The notes below the pieces were generated by a model that made no database searches, had not been told where the DNA came from, and saw only the letters and a program-made list of their open reading frames with translations. Source: Oscillospiraceae bacterium (GTDB lineage Bacteria; Bacillota; Clostridia; Oscillospirales; Ruminococcaceae). From it: DNA of 10,654 bases. The DNA lies in assembly GCA_022511485.1 (NCBI GenBank), contig JAFLUJ010000348.1:1-10654 (forward strand). The letters run 5' to 3'. Every line of letters begins with the position of its first letter. The first letter of the stretch is position 1. This document shows positions 1 through 6,723 of this stretch, in pieces. The position numbers and the translations under genes were made by a program.

Positions 1-32
1 TCAAGACGTTTTATAGATTGTTCAAAGTTCAT
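1..32 (-). CDS. xseB: Exodeoxyribonuclease VII small subunit, first codons only (partial)
   Basis: Only the start of this gene is in the window. ATG at 32-30 is followed by codons reading MNFEQSIKRL, which resembles the usual XseB N-terminus (M-x-FEEA-x-KRLEEIV). The frame is open to the left edge. The start lies 15 bases after the xseA stop, and purine-rich GGAAG stretches just upstream could act as ribosome binding sites. XseB is the small helical subunit of exonuclease VII, present in several copies per XseA, and directly following xseA is its normal place. The call rests on ten residues plus position, so the family is likely but the rest of the gene cannot be judged. Confidence 0.8.
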   Translation of the reverse strand, partial: MNFEQSIKRL

Positions 33-47
33 AAAGCTTCCACTTCC

Positions 48-1238
48 TTATTTCTCACTAACAGACGCAGAAACCTCTCCGTCGGAAAACCGTATCCTGA
101 TCGTGTCTCCGACAGAAACCTTTTCTGCTGAATTTATCGGTTTATTATTCTTGTAAACGATAGAGTATCCCCTGCTTAATGTTTTCAGAGGACTAAGGCT
201 GTCAAGCCGGGCAGCTCTTTCGGAAATATCTCCTGCCGCTCTTTGCAGTCCCATCTTATATGCCGCAGAAAGTCTTTTCTCACCGGAGATGATCTTTTCG
301 GACAAAGCCGCAAGCTTTCCCTTAGGAGAAGCGGCTTCAAGCCGTTCAGACATCAGCTCCAACCTGTGGAAACTGGCTTCAATACGTGTCAGGAAAGTAT
401 TGTCAAGAGTCTTTTCAGCCGCTGAAAGACCGTTATAAAGTACGCTTATATCCGGAACTGCCAGTTCTGCCGCCGCAGAGGGCGTAGGAGCGCGCAGATC
501 AGCCGCAAGATCGGCAATGGAGGTATCTGTTTCATGTCCCACAGCGGAAATTATGGGAGTATTGCAGTCATAGATACACCGTGCCAGAGCTTCGTTGTTA
601 AACGCCGCCAGATCTTCCGGTGAACCTCCTCCTCTGCCGCATATAAGCAGATCCAGCTTTAAGCTGTCTGCATAACGGATAGCACCGCAAAGTGATTCAG
701 GAGCGTTCGCTCCCTGAACGAGAGCAGGAAAGATCGTCACCTCTGCAATGGGATAACGCCTTGAAAGTATGTTGAGCATATCCTGTAGAGCCGCAGCGTC
801 AAGGGAGGTTATAATTCCTATCTTCCGTGGCATTTTAGGCAATGGTTTTTTATGAGCTTCATCAAAGATGCCCTCATATAAAAGCTTTTCTTTAAGCTGT
901 TCAAAAGCAAGATACAAAGCTCCCAGACCGTCTGGCTGCATATCCGAAACGTAAAGCTGATAAACTCCGTCCCGCTCAAAAACTCTGACGTCCGCCGCAA
1001 CTATGACCTTCATTCCGTTTTGAGGAGCGAATTTCAATCTTACCGCCATGCTGTTGAACATTACCGCCTTTATGGCACATTCTCTGTCTTTCAGTGTGAA
1101 GTAAAGGTGTCCGGTTTTCGCATGGTTGGTAAATCCGGATATTTCTCCGGAAACCAGTATTCCATGGATTTTTTTGTCCTCCTTGATTTTGGAGGAAATG
1201 TATCTGTTTATCTGTGAGACTGTTAAGATCGCACTCAT
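48..1238 (-). CDS. xseA: Exodeoxyribonuclease VII large subunit
   Basis: XseA is the catalytic subunit of exonuclease VII, a cytoplasmic nuclease that degrades single-stranded DNA from both ends in repair and recombination. The 396-residue product has the family's order. An N-terminal OB-fold (about residues 1-100, with VSGEISGF and GHLYFTLKD) comes first, then the catalytic region with GRGGGSPEDL at about 201-210 and GHETD...D...RAPTPSAAAEL at about 234-259. A helical C-terminal part ends in the typical LSRGYSIVY segment. Length is normal to slightly short (about 400-450 is usual). The ATG at 1238-1236 overlaps the stop of the TsaD-like gene by four bases (ATGA), suggesting translational coupling, and AAGGAG lies upstream. 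xseB follows directly. Confidence 0.97.
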   Translation of the reverse strand: MSAILTVSQINRYISSKIKEDKKIHGILVSGEISGFTNHAKTGHLYFTLKDRECAIKAVMFNSMAVRLKFAPQNGMKVIVAADVRVFERDGVYQLYVSDMQPDGLGALYLAFEQLKEKLLYEGIFDEAHKKPLPKMPRKIGIITSLDAAALQDMLNILSRRYPIAEVTIFPALVQGANAPESLCGAIRYADSLKLDLLICGRGGGSPEDLAAFNNEALARCIYDCNTPIISAVGHETDTSIADLAADLRAPTPSAAAELAVPDISVLYNGLSAAEKTLDNTFLTRIEASFHRLELMSERLEAASPKGKLAALSEKIISGEKRLSAAYKMGLQRAAGDISERAARLDSLSPLKTLSRGYSIVYKNNKPINSAEKVSVGDTIRIRFSDGEVSASVSEK

Positions 1239-2170
1239 CTGCCGGACTCCTTCAGCGCCGCGAAAATTGCCGTCCCCGCTCCATTGTCACAGGAAAATTC
1301 CGGCTCGGCAAAATACGCGTCAAATTCATTTTCAAGCTGATCTCTTATAAGCTTGTCGGACATAACTCCCCCTGCAAAAACAATTGGCAGGTCTCCCCTG
1401 TTTTCAAGAGCATATCTTGCCATACCCTGTATAGCTGCAAGAACATATTGCAGACAATACTGCGCAATATCCTCCGTGGCTTCACCATCATCAAGCATTT
1501 TCTTACATTTATTTTCAACACCTGACAGAGAGCAGCTTCCATCTCTGATGACCGGTTTGATCCTGTATTTCCTATCACTTTTTTCTGCAAGAGCTTCAAG
1601 CTGTTTACCACAGGGAAAATCAAGTCCCAGCATAACTCCGGTGCGGTCAACTGCCTGTCCGGCTTTAAGATCGAGAGATGTGCCTATTTCTGTTACGAAC
1701 AGGATATTTTCTTTATCCGGTTTTACAAGCAGACAGTCAGTCGTTCCTCCGCTTACATGAAAGGCGATAAATTCTCTTTCAGTAAAGTCAAGTTTTTCCG
1801 CCGAATACAGGGCTGCAAGGATATGTCCTATCTGGTGGGATGTCTTGTATACCGGTATCCCGGTTATCGCAGATACCGAATCTGCAAAGCCTTCCCCGCA
1901 AAGAAAACAGGGCATATATGAGCCATCAATATTTCTGGGACGAACCGATACTCCTATCGCTTCCGGAGTACTGTCCGAACCGTCAAACAGTTTTTTTATG
2001 ACCATAGGAAGCTGCCTGGTGTGATGAAATACAGCATCACTTTGTCTCAGACCAAGCTCTCCCTTTTTAACAGGAAGCAGAAGCTTTGACTGGCTGATGC
2101 TGACACTTTCTGTATCGTACAGCGCAGCTGACGTGGTATAATTGCTTGTATCAATTCCCAGAATTTTCAT
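1235..2170 (-). CDS. TsaD/Kae1-family paralogue (TsaD-like ATPase-fold protein)
   Basis: This 311-residue protein belongs to the Kae1/TsaD (peptidase M22-like, ASKHA fold) family, whose true TsaD makes the t6A37 tRNA modification with TsaB and TsaE. Visible marks are ILGIDTSNYTTSAAL at the N-terminus, a metal-type HxxxH at residues 112 and 116 (SHQIGH), VSGGTT at 139-144, FAGGV near 266-269 and an aspartate at 295 (CDNGAGTA) matching the third metal ligand. Canonical TsaD has SGGHT where this has SGGTT, and the regions between motifs are diverged and short (TsaD is about 340 residues). It is probably a paralogue rather than the essential enzyme, and its substrate is unknown. The ATG at 2170 with AGGA upstream is preferred to an in-frame ATG at 2197. 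It overlaps the end of nusB by 20 bases. Bacillus has folD in this position. Confidence 0.8.
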   Translation of the reverse strand: MKILGIDTSNYTTSAALYDTESVSISQSKLLLPVKKGELGLRQSDAVFHHTRQLPMVIKKLFDGSDSTPEAIGVSVRPRNIDGSYMPCFLCGEGFADSVSAITGIPVYKTSHQIGHILAALYSAEKLDFTEREFIAFHVSGGTTDCLLVKPDKENILFVTEIGTSLDLKAGQAVDRTGVMLGLDFPCGKQLEALAEKSDRKYRIKPVIRDGSCSLSGVENKCKKMLDDGEATEDIAQYCLQYVLAAIQGMARYALENRGDLPIVFAGGVMSDKLIRDQLENEFDAYFAEPEFSCDNGAGTAIFAALKESGR

Positions 2171-2564
2171 TGTTTCTTGTCCTGAAAAACGCGCCAAGCA
2201 AACCGTTTACAAACTGAACGTCCTGCTCAAAGGCAAATTTTTTCGTAAGAATCACAGCCTCGCTTATCGCTACATTATCCGGAACTTTATCATCATAAAG
2301 CATTTCATAAAGAGCGATCCTGAGGATAGCCGCTGAAACTCTTGGGATACGGTTAAGCTGTCTTTTTTCACTGAACTCCGCAATGATCTTGTCAAGCTCA
2401 TCGGCTTTTTCATCTACAGCAATAAAGAGCTTTTCCACATCGTCATTCATTTCAAATATATCTGCTTCATAAGCAGTCTCAATTACAGATTCGGTGGTAT
2501 CATTTGTAAAGAACTTCTCAAATGTGAGAAAAAAAACCGCTTCTCTTATTTCACTTCTCTTCAT
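2151..2564 (-). CDS. nusB: Transcription antitermination factor NusB
   Basis: NusB is a small all-helical RNA-binding protein. With NusE (ribosomal S10) it binds boxA in ribosomal RNA leaders and supports antitermination and rRNA maturation. The 137-residue product has the family's length and signatures: an N-terminal R-x-x-A-x-x-x-LF-like segment (SEIREAVFFLTFEKF) and the C-terminal pattern RIPRVSAAILRIALYEMLYDDKVPDNVAISEAVILTKKFA...FVNGLLG. The third residue region lacks the usual R-x-x-A-L-Q-A-L-Y, a mild divergence. ATG at 2564-2562 has only a weak AAAGG element nine bases upstream. Expression may also depend on read-through of the hairpin between it and the Asp23-like gene. Its 3' end overlaps the following TsaD-like gene. 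Confidence 0.95.
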   Translation of the reverse strand: MKRSEIREAVFFLTFEKFFTNDTTESVIETAYEADIFEMNDDVEKLFIAVDEKADELDKIIAEFSEKRQLNRIPRVSAAILRIALYEMLYDDKVPDNVAISEAVILTKKFAFEQDVQFVNGLLGAFFRTRNNENSGN

Positions 2565-2602
2565 TTACACAAACCTTTCGTTTTACGGGACATTTAAACG
2601 CA

Positions 2603-2636
2603 GAAAAGCAAGCCCTTCCCGTGAGAGCCTGCTTGA
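2603..2636 (-). terminator. Terminator-like hairpin between asp23-like gene and nusB
   Basis: Read on the minus strand, AAGCAGGCTCT pairs with GGGCTTGCTT in an approximately 11-bp stem with two G-U pairs and a small loop. It begins a few bases after the stop at 2641 and ends in TTTT. The U-tract is short, so termination is probably partial. nusB and xseA have no other obvious promoter nearby, so some read-through is expected. Confidence 0.7.
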
Positions 2637-2640
2637 CTGT

Positions 2641-2997
2641 TTATTCGTTGTCAAAAACAATATTTTTTACAAAAACATTGATCTTTGTCACTGCAATACC
2701 TGTCATGTTCTGAACATCGTCCTTGACCCGCTGCTGGATCTTTTCTGCGACGTTCTTCACCTTACATGAGCTTAGTACATCGATCTCAGTAAAAATTTCC
2801 ACAGCTCCGTCATTTACCTTGACCGTTACCGCAGACGGCTGACACGCTTTTGGTGTAAAAAGCTGGTCAAAACGGAATCTACCTTTGGCGATACCGCATA
2901 CTCCGTCAACACTGCTTATAGCCAGTTCAGTTATCTTTTCGATGACTCCCTCTGACACCTTGACGGAATTAACACATGGATCAACAGCTTTGCTCAT
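2641..2997 (-). CDS. yqhY: Asp23/Gls24-family (YqhY-type) protein
   Basis: The 118-residue product belongs to the Asp23/Gls24 (DUF322) family of small cytosolic or membrane-associated proteins. In Bacillus the member next to nusB is YqhY, linked genetically to acetyl-CoA carboxylase control. Family features are the KVSEGVIEKITELAISSVDGVCGIAKG opening segment, written here only in part as VIEKITELAI and VDGVCGI. A central valine-rich strand follows (VTVKVNDGAVEI), then the amphipathic segment V-AEKIQQRVKDDVQNMTGI with VTKINVFVKNI at the end. No membrane segment is visible. ATG at 2997 has a strong GGAGGG site 7-8 bases upstream. It is the first gene behind the promoter at 3079-3107. The accB and accC genes that separate spoIIIA from yqhY in Bacillus are absent. 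Confidence 0.9.
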   Translation of the reverse strand: MSKAVDPCVNSVKVSEGVIEKITELAISSVDGVCGIAKGRFRFDQLFTPKACQPSAVTVKVNDGAVEIFTEIDVLSSCKVKNVAEKIQQRVKDDVQNMTGIAVTKINVFVKNIVFDNE

Positions 2998-3020
2998 AAC
3001 AATACCCTCCGGTTTTATCC

Positions 3021-3054
3021 GGCTGACAGATAATGGATATTGCTGCCGTCAGCC
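3021..3054 (-). other. Leader hairpin of the asp23-nusB-xseA unit
   Basis: GGCTGAC (minus strand, 3054-3048) pairs with GTCAGCC (3027-3021), giving a 7-bp stem with a 20-base loop in the 5' leader predicted from the promoter upstream. It ends just before the ribosome binding region. There is no U-tract, so it is not a terminator. It may stabilise the leader or modulate initiation, but the role is unknown. Confidence 0.5.
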
Positions 3055-3101
3055 TTTCAAAAAAATGTGTATAATACTATTATACCAGATTTTTTTGAAA
3101 G
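3054..3101 (-). repeat. Perfect 13-bp inverted repeat with nested palindrome
   Basis: CTTTCAAAAAAAT (3054-3066) and ATTTTTTTGAAAG (3089-3101) are exact inverted repeats. Between them TATAATACTATTATA (3070-3084) is itself a palindrome. The block covers the -10 box and spacer of the promoter for the Asp23-like gene. Read as RNA from spoIIIAH, GTATAAT/ATTATAC followed two bases later by A and seven U could be a weak terminator for the spoIIIA operon. Confidence 0.75.
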
Positions 3102-3107
3102 ACACAA
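3079..3107 (-). promoter_or_regulatory. Sigma-A-type promoter of asp23-like / nusB / xseA unit
   Basis: On the minus strand, TTGTGT (3107-3102) and TATAAT (3084-3079) are separated by exactly 17 bases. The -10 is preceded by TG one base away (TGGTATAAT), an extended -10. Transcription would start near 3072, giving a leader of about 75 bases with a hairpin and GGAGGG before the ATG at 2997. The -35 begins directly after the spoIIIAH stop codon. Confidence 0.8.
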
Positions 3108-3647
3108 CTACTTAACCTCAAAAATTCTAATATTTTCTGCGGGAATTGTCACCTCTGTTAATAAAATGTCTTTAATTTGTGCTGCTTCTGTAGGAACAAG
3201 ACCCTCTGTCTTTACAACAATGTTGGCTGTTGAACCGTTGAGGTATACAACACAGTCTTCAAAGCCCTGTGCTTTTATAAGACTTTCAACAGTACTTTCG
3301 CTTTCTGAGAGCTTGGAGAGGTTTACTGCCTCAATAGTATATGTAGCAGTTTCCTCATCTGAAAGGTCTCCCCCGCCCATTATTGCAGCAAGAGTTTCAG
3401 CAGCTTCGTCGCGGGAGGTCATTCTTGCAATGCGTACTTGTGAAAAATAATCGCTTTCTCCGCCGGCGCTTACAAATGCCGCATCTCCGTAATTTGCAGC
3501 CTCAGCGCTGTCAGCAGGAAGATCTGCCGAGGTAATCTCCTCTGTAGAAGCGAATGCGTAATTCATATAGATCGCAACGCCAAGGATAAGCGTCAGGCAC
3601 GCAAGGATAATGTGCTTTTTCCCAATAATAAGATTTGGTCTTCTCAT
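3108..3647 (-). CDS. spoIIIAH: Stage III sporulation protein AH
   Basis: SpoIIIAH is the mother-cell membrane protein whose extracellular domain forms a ring and, in Bacillus, binds forespore SpoIIQ to link the two membranes during engulfment. The 179-residue product starts MRRPNLIIGKKHIILACLT, a strongly conserved family opening. One membrane segment spans about residues 12-31, then an acidic linker (about 32-80) leads to the C-terminal YscJ/FliF-like ring-building domain (about 80-179, with VYLNGSTANIVVKTEGL). Length is somewhat shorter than the Bacillus protein of about 218 residues, mainly in the linker. ATG at 3647 has a near-perfect AGGAGGA seven bases upstream. It is the last gene of the operon, 60 bases after spoIIIAG. 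Confidence 0.95.
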   Translation of the reverse strand: MRRPNLIIGKKHIILACLTLILGVAIYMNYAFASTEEITSADLPADSAEAANYGDAAFVSAGGESDYFSQVRIARMTSRDEAAETLAAIMGGGDLSDEETATYTIEAVNLSKLSESESTVESLIKAQGFEDCVVYLNGSTANIVVKTEGLVPTEAAQIKDILLTEVTIPAENIRIFEVK

Positions 3648-3707
3648 AAATAATTCCTCCTATTCTTTTTTGAAAAATATACCAAAATGTTTGTCATACG
3701 ACCATGT

Positions 3708-4223
3708 CTATTTCATTTCCGCCACATAGATCTTGCTTGTGGAAATATCAAGTGCCGTTGCCACGGCTTTGTATACCTTTTCACACACCCTCGGATCATC
3801 GCCTCCCTCACAAACTATTACTACACCGCTTATAGCGGGGTTGTTGATTTTTTTCACCAGCGCCTCCTTCTGTGAGCCTTTGTCTATTATCACATAGCCA
3901 TTTTCTGCCTGTGAAGCTCCGCGCTTTATTGTTTCGGCGTAGACATATTCTTCTGTAGATGTTATTGTCAGCATGACCTCTGCCTTGCCTACGCCCTCAA
4001 TTTCGGTAAGTATTACCCGCAGACGTTCCTGTGTTGCATTTGCATAAAGCTCCGAGCTTGCAAATCCGATCTCATTGTCTGTACGGGTCACTTCCTTTTT
4101 TTCATCACCGGAAAGATCGGAAATCAGAATAATTATTATCATAAGTACGCCTACCGCCATAGCGGCTTTAAGGAACATCGGTTTTTTTATAAGCTCTGAC
4201 AGTTTATCAAGTATCTCCCTCAT
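3708..4223 (-). CDS. spoIIIAG: Stage III sporulation protein AG
   Basis: SpoIIIAG forms the large ring of the mother-cell side of the sporulation channel and is a distant relative of type III secretion ring proteins. The 171-residue product has a short cytoplasmic N-terminus, one membrane segment at about residues 17-36 and a periplasmic ring domain. That domain carries the family signatures LTEIEGVGKAEVMLTI and ISGVVIVCEGGDDPRV, followed by VCEKVYKAVATALDISTSKIYV. ATG at 4223 has AAGGAG about eight bases upstream. Unlike the other spoIIIA genes it is not tightly coupled to its neighbour. The 189 bases before it hold a structured repeat whose outer end reaches the ribosome binding site. Confidence 0.96.
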   Translation of the reverse strand: MREILDKLSELIKKPMFLKAAMAVGVLMIIIILISDLSGDEKKEVTRTDNEIGFASSELYANATQERLRVILTEIEGVGKAEVMLTITSTEEYVYAETIKRGASQAENGYVIIDKGSQKEALVKKINNPAISGVVIVCEGGDDPRVCEKVYKAVATALDISTSKIYVAEMK

Positions 4224-4236
4224 CTTTGAACTCCTT

Positions 4237-4428
4237 TATACTATTTTACATTTTAAATATAGACAAGGTCTATATTTAAAATGCGCCGTATGTAATACGG
4301 CGCGGCGGCACAGCCGCCGTAAAAGCCGTTCAATACTAATTCTGTCAAAATCTATGATTTTGACAGCCGCCTGTTCAGGCGGATTTATCAATAGACTTTG
4401 TCTATTGATAAATTAGTTAATTAGTATT
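4237..4428 (-). repeat. Structured two-module repeat, copy A (inside spoIIIA operon)
   Basis: This copy fills the spoIIIAF-spoIIIAG gap. Positions are on the plus strand. Module 1: AATACTAATT (4332-4341) pairs with AATTAGTATT (4419-4428) and encloses three perfect hairpins: 4342-4366 (11-bp arms), 4367-4382 (7-bp arms, TT loop) and 4383-4413 (14-bp arms). Module 2: TTTTAC (4244-4249) pairs with GTAAAA (4319-4324) and encloses hairpins 4249-4283 (16-bp arms), 4283-4303 (9-bp arms) and 4304-4318 (GGCGGC/GCCGCC). The modules are joined by GCCGTTC. Almost every base is paired. The right end overlaps the last codons and stop of spoIIIAF, and the left end lies next to the spoIIIAG ribosome binding site. 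Related copies are at 8232 and 9888. Confidence 0.9.
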
Positions 4429-4889
4429 ACCGTTACCTTCGCTTCGCCCTCTGTGGCTTTAGTTATACACTGAACCGCCTCGGAGCTTACCGTCATATCC
4501 TTTAAGGTAATTATTACCTCATTAATAGATATGCTGCTGTTGTCCGAAATATTTATACTTGTCTGAATTTCTTCCGGATAAATATTTTTTTCGTGAAGCT
4601 TAGCTTCCAGCGAGGCGCTTATATTGTTTTCCACTGAGCGGATAAAATAATCGTATGTGTTGTCATTCAGGGAGGAATAGTAATCCGAGCTTGCGTAAAC
4701 GGTCTCCCCGATCTCCGGAAGCGTCAGTTTTCCCGCTGCAATTGGCTTTACGATGCTTAAAATAAAGATCAGGGAAAAGATCATCTTGACCTGCTTTGAA
4801 AACTTCTCGGAGGGATACAATGAATTGAAAATAGTTATTACGATCCCAAGAAAACAGGCTGTCATAGCGATAAGTCTGAATGTCTGCAC
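4413..4889 (-). CDS. spoIIIAF: Stage III sporulation protein AF
   Basis: SpoIIIAF is a mother-cell membrane component of the SpoIIIA channel, with a periplasmic domain resembling ring-building modules. The 158-residue product has two N-terminal membrane segments (about residues 5-22 and 34-51, the second within MIFSLIFILSIVKPIAAG) and a soluble domain thereafter. That part ends in alternating hydrophobic strands (INEVIITLKDM, EAKVTVILIN). The start is GTG at 4889-4887, with GGAGG seven bases upstream. It lies 26 bases after spoIIIAE. The last five codons and the TAA lie inside the structured repeat copy A, so its extreme C-terminus may have been rewritten by that element, although length is about normal. 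Confidence 0.93.
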   Translation of the reverse strand: MQTFRLIAMTACFLGIVITIFNSLYPSEKFSKQVKMIFSLIFILSIVKPIAAGKLTLPEIGETVYASSDYYSSLNDNTYDYFIRSVENNISASLEAKLHEKNIYPEEIQTSINISDNSSISINEVIITLKDMTVSSEAVQCITKATEGEAKVTVILIN

Positions 4890-4915
4890 AGATTACCCTC
4901 CTTTATTTTTTTATT

Positions 4916-6064
4916 CTATGAAATGTTAAGTCCTACAAGCATAAGTATCGTTGTGGAAATTATCAGCATAACTGAAAAACAGACAAGTATGCTGAAAACC
5001 GTGGACAGTATCCAGTTTGTGTTTTTTATAAGTACCTTGACCTGGGATACTCCGAACAGTTCGGAAACAACATCTGCCGCTGTAAACATGAGCTTCATTG
5101 CCGCTATTTCCAGAAGCGGAGGCAGTATCATAATAAATATCGCAGCTATCCCGAAAAAACCCACTCCGCCACGAAGAAGTCCGAGACTGTTTTTTACCGT
5201 TGTGTATGTATCAGCAATAGCTCCTCCTACTACGGGAATACAATTTGAGACCATAAACTTTGCAGCCTTTACTCCAAGGGTGTCAGCGGACGCCCCCACT
5301 ATGCTCTGTAAGGACAGCAGACCTATGAAGATCGTCATTATAAATCCAAGTACGAAAGTCACTACGTTTTTTATAGCCTCCGTTATTCCGGAAAGCTTGA
5401 AATCCGGGTTTATTGCTTCAACAATGCCCATTGCCATACATATCGACAGCGCAGGGATTATAACTTCTCCCGAAAGCTGTACAGCAGTTTCCGCTACAAG
5501 CAGAACGAGCATATTGTATGCCACTGCCGAGGTAACGCTTCCCGAGGACGCCGTTATTCCTGCGAAAACAGGGACATATCCTATCATGAACGTTCCGCCG
5601 GAATTAAGAGCCTCAGAAGCAACCATAAGACTTTCCGAAACCGATGTGGATATTATTCCCACAGAGATCATAACACATATTATCCCGAAAATTTTTGACA
5701 GGGATTTGTCAGCAATACTGTCCTCCATACTTTCGATAAGGGATGCAACAAGTATGACCGCAAGCAGGGATGCCATTATCTTTAACGGTTTTACCAGAGC
5801 TATCCTGAACTGATCCCATATATATCTGAATATTTCCTTGGGAGTGATCTGGGTCATTGCGTCTGTGTTGTCGGGAGTAAGATTCTTCTCCTCAATTATG
5901 TCCCTGACCTCCGGGGTAAGCTTGTTCTCCAGCCCGTCAGTGTCGATCTCAAGCTCTTCTGCAATGTTGTTATCCGACTGCGCGAAGGCAGTCACTCCAA
6001 ACACCGGAAAAATAAGCATCACGATAAAAAAAACAAAAAGAAATTTTTTCATTCCGATCACCAT
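4916..6064 (-). CDS. spoIIIAE: Stage III sporulation protein AE
   Basis: SpoIIIAE is the large polytopic membrane protein of the SpoIIIA complex and a candidate export-gate-like component. The 382-residue product has a clear signal peptide (KKFLFVFFIVMLIFPVFG followed by an AFA cleavage-type site). An acidic extracellular stretch to about residue 85 follows, then roughly seven or eight hydrophobic segments to the C-terminus. Family landmarks include NSGGTFMIGYVPVFAG, NCIPVVGGAIADTY and the closing VLIKNTNWILSTVFSILVCF region. Two starts are possible, ATG at 6064 and ATG at 6052, and neither has a strong Shine-Dalgarno sequence. Coupling to spoIIIAD, whose stop is eight bases upstream, may make up for this. 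The opposite strand has a long open frame over this gene, judged spurious. Confidence 0.96.
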   Translation of the reverse strand: MVIGMKKFLFVFFIVMLIFPVFGVTAFAQSDNNIAEELEIDTDGLENKLTPEVRDIIEEKNLTPDNTDAMTQITPKEIFRYIWDQFRIALVKPLKIMASLLAVILVASLIESMEDSIADKSLSKIFGIICVMISVGIISTSVSESLMVASEALNSGGTFMIGYVPVFAGITASSGSVTSAVAYNMLVLLVAETAVQLSGEVIIPALSICMAMGIVEAINPDFKLSGITEAIKNVVTFVLGFIMTIFIGLLSLQSIVGASADTLGVKAAKFMVSNCIPVVGGAIADTYTTVKNSLGLLRGGVGFFGIAAIFIMILPPLLEIAAMKLMFTAADVVSELFGVSQVKVLIKNTNWILSTVFSILVCFSVMLIISTTILMLVGLNIS

Positions 6065-6072
6065 TTGTAATT

Positions 6073-6465
6073 CTAAATAAGATTTCCGACAATATTGGGT
6101 AGGGATTCAAACAGCGGACGCGCTATTATCAGAAGAGAAACCTTTCCTGCCAGCTCCGTCTGTGTGGCGAGAGCGTTTTCTCCGCTGTCCTTGCATATGT
6201 CGCAGGCAAACTGTGTTATGTAGCAGATACCGAGAGCCTTAAAAAGTATCGTCAGATATTCTTCCTCCGAGCCTGCTTTGCTGTATATATTTCTTATGGA
6301 TTCCGCAATCGGAGAAATAAAAAGCATTGTCATTGACATGACCACAGCCGCAGCTGCCAATTTTATATATAGAGCATATTCCTTTCCCACACCGTCAAAA
6401 AATTTGCACATTATGGAAGCGATTATGCATATCCCCGCTATAGAAACGATTTTCAAATTTATCAC
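6073..6465 (-). CDS. spoIIIAD: Stage III sporulation protein AD
   Basis: SpoIIIAD is a small integral membrane protein of the mother-cell SpoIIIA complex, related to SpoIIIAC. The 130-residue product has the AC-like hydrophobic N-terminal half (IVSIAGICIIASIMCKFF, then KLAAAAVVMSMTMLFI). A middle amphipathic region follows, and it closes with the conserved segment LGICYITQFACDICKDSGENALA leading to a final hydrophobic stretch with ARPLFESLPN. Length is typical. The start is GTG at 6465-6463, because an in-frame stop lies just upstream and the alignment with other family openings fits. The nearest Shine-Dalgarno-like element (AGAGG) is about 20 bases away, so initiation may rely on coupling with spoIIIAC, whose stop lies 28 bases upstream. 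Confidence 0.95.
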   Translation of the reverse strand: MINLKIVSIAGICIIASIMCKFFDGVGKEYALYIKLAAAAVVMSMTMLFISPIAESIRNIYSKAGSEEEYLTILFKALGICYITQFACDICKDSGENALATQTELAGKVSLLIIARPLFESLPNIVGNLI

Positions 6466-6493
6466 CCATTTTTTGATTTATATACCTCTGTTT

Positions 6494-6688
6494 TCAGAAT
6501 CCGAACACTGTTTTTACAGTCTCAAAAAGTGCGGCGATCTCATTGACTATCATTGCAAGGACGATTATCAGTCCCGCTATAGCCATGACCATCGCATAAT
6601 CATCTCTGTCAGCCTTTTTCAGCAGCATACTAAGCACTGCAACGATTATTCCTACTCCGGCTATCTTAAAAATCAAATCCAGCTCCAC
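6494..6688 (-). CDS. spoIIIAC: Stage III sporulation protein AC
   Basis: SpoIIIAC is a tiny two-helix membrane protein of the SpoIIIA channel complex. The 64-residue product is typical in length and content: MELDLIFKIAGVGIIVAVL as the first membrane helix, a short basic-acidic turn (KKADRDDYA), a second helix (MVMAIAGLIIVLAMIV) and a short C-terminal tail. The start is GTG at 6688-6686, with GGAGG seven bases upstream. The gene lies 35 bases after spoIIIAB and 28 bases before spoIIIAD. Confidence 0.95.
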   Translation of the reverse strand: MELDLIFKIAGVGIIVAVLSMLLKKADRDDYAMVMAIAGLIIVLAMIVNEIAALFETVKTVFGF

Positions 6689-6723
6689 AATTTAACCTCC
6701 CATGCCCTTGCCGCAGATATTGG

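Noticed and set aside
2171..2197. Longer N-terminus of the TsaD-like protein starting at 2197
   Set aside because: It adds nine residues inside nusB; family members begin with the K-I-L-G-I-D-T-S strand, matched by ATG at 2170 with its own ribosome binding site.
3070..3075. Plus-strand TATAAT as a divergent promoter
   Set aside because: It arises from the palindrome; no -35 is found at 16-18 bases upstream, and there is no plus-strand gene downstream.
4923..5813. Open frame of 296 codons on the plus strand opposite spoIIIAE
   Set aside because: It lies wholly antisense to a clear spoIIIAE gene, has a low-complexity Ser/Thr/Ile-rich product with no family features, and reflects the codon use of the membrane protein on the other strand.
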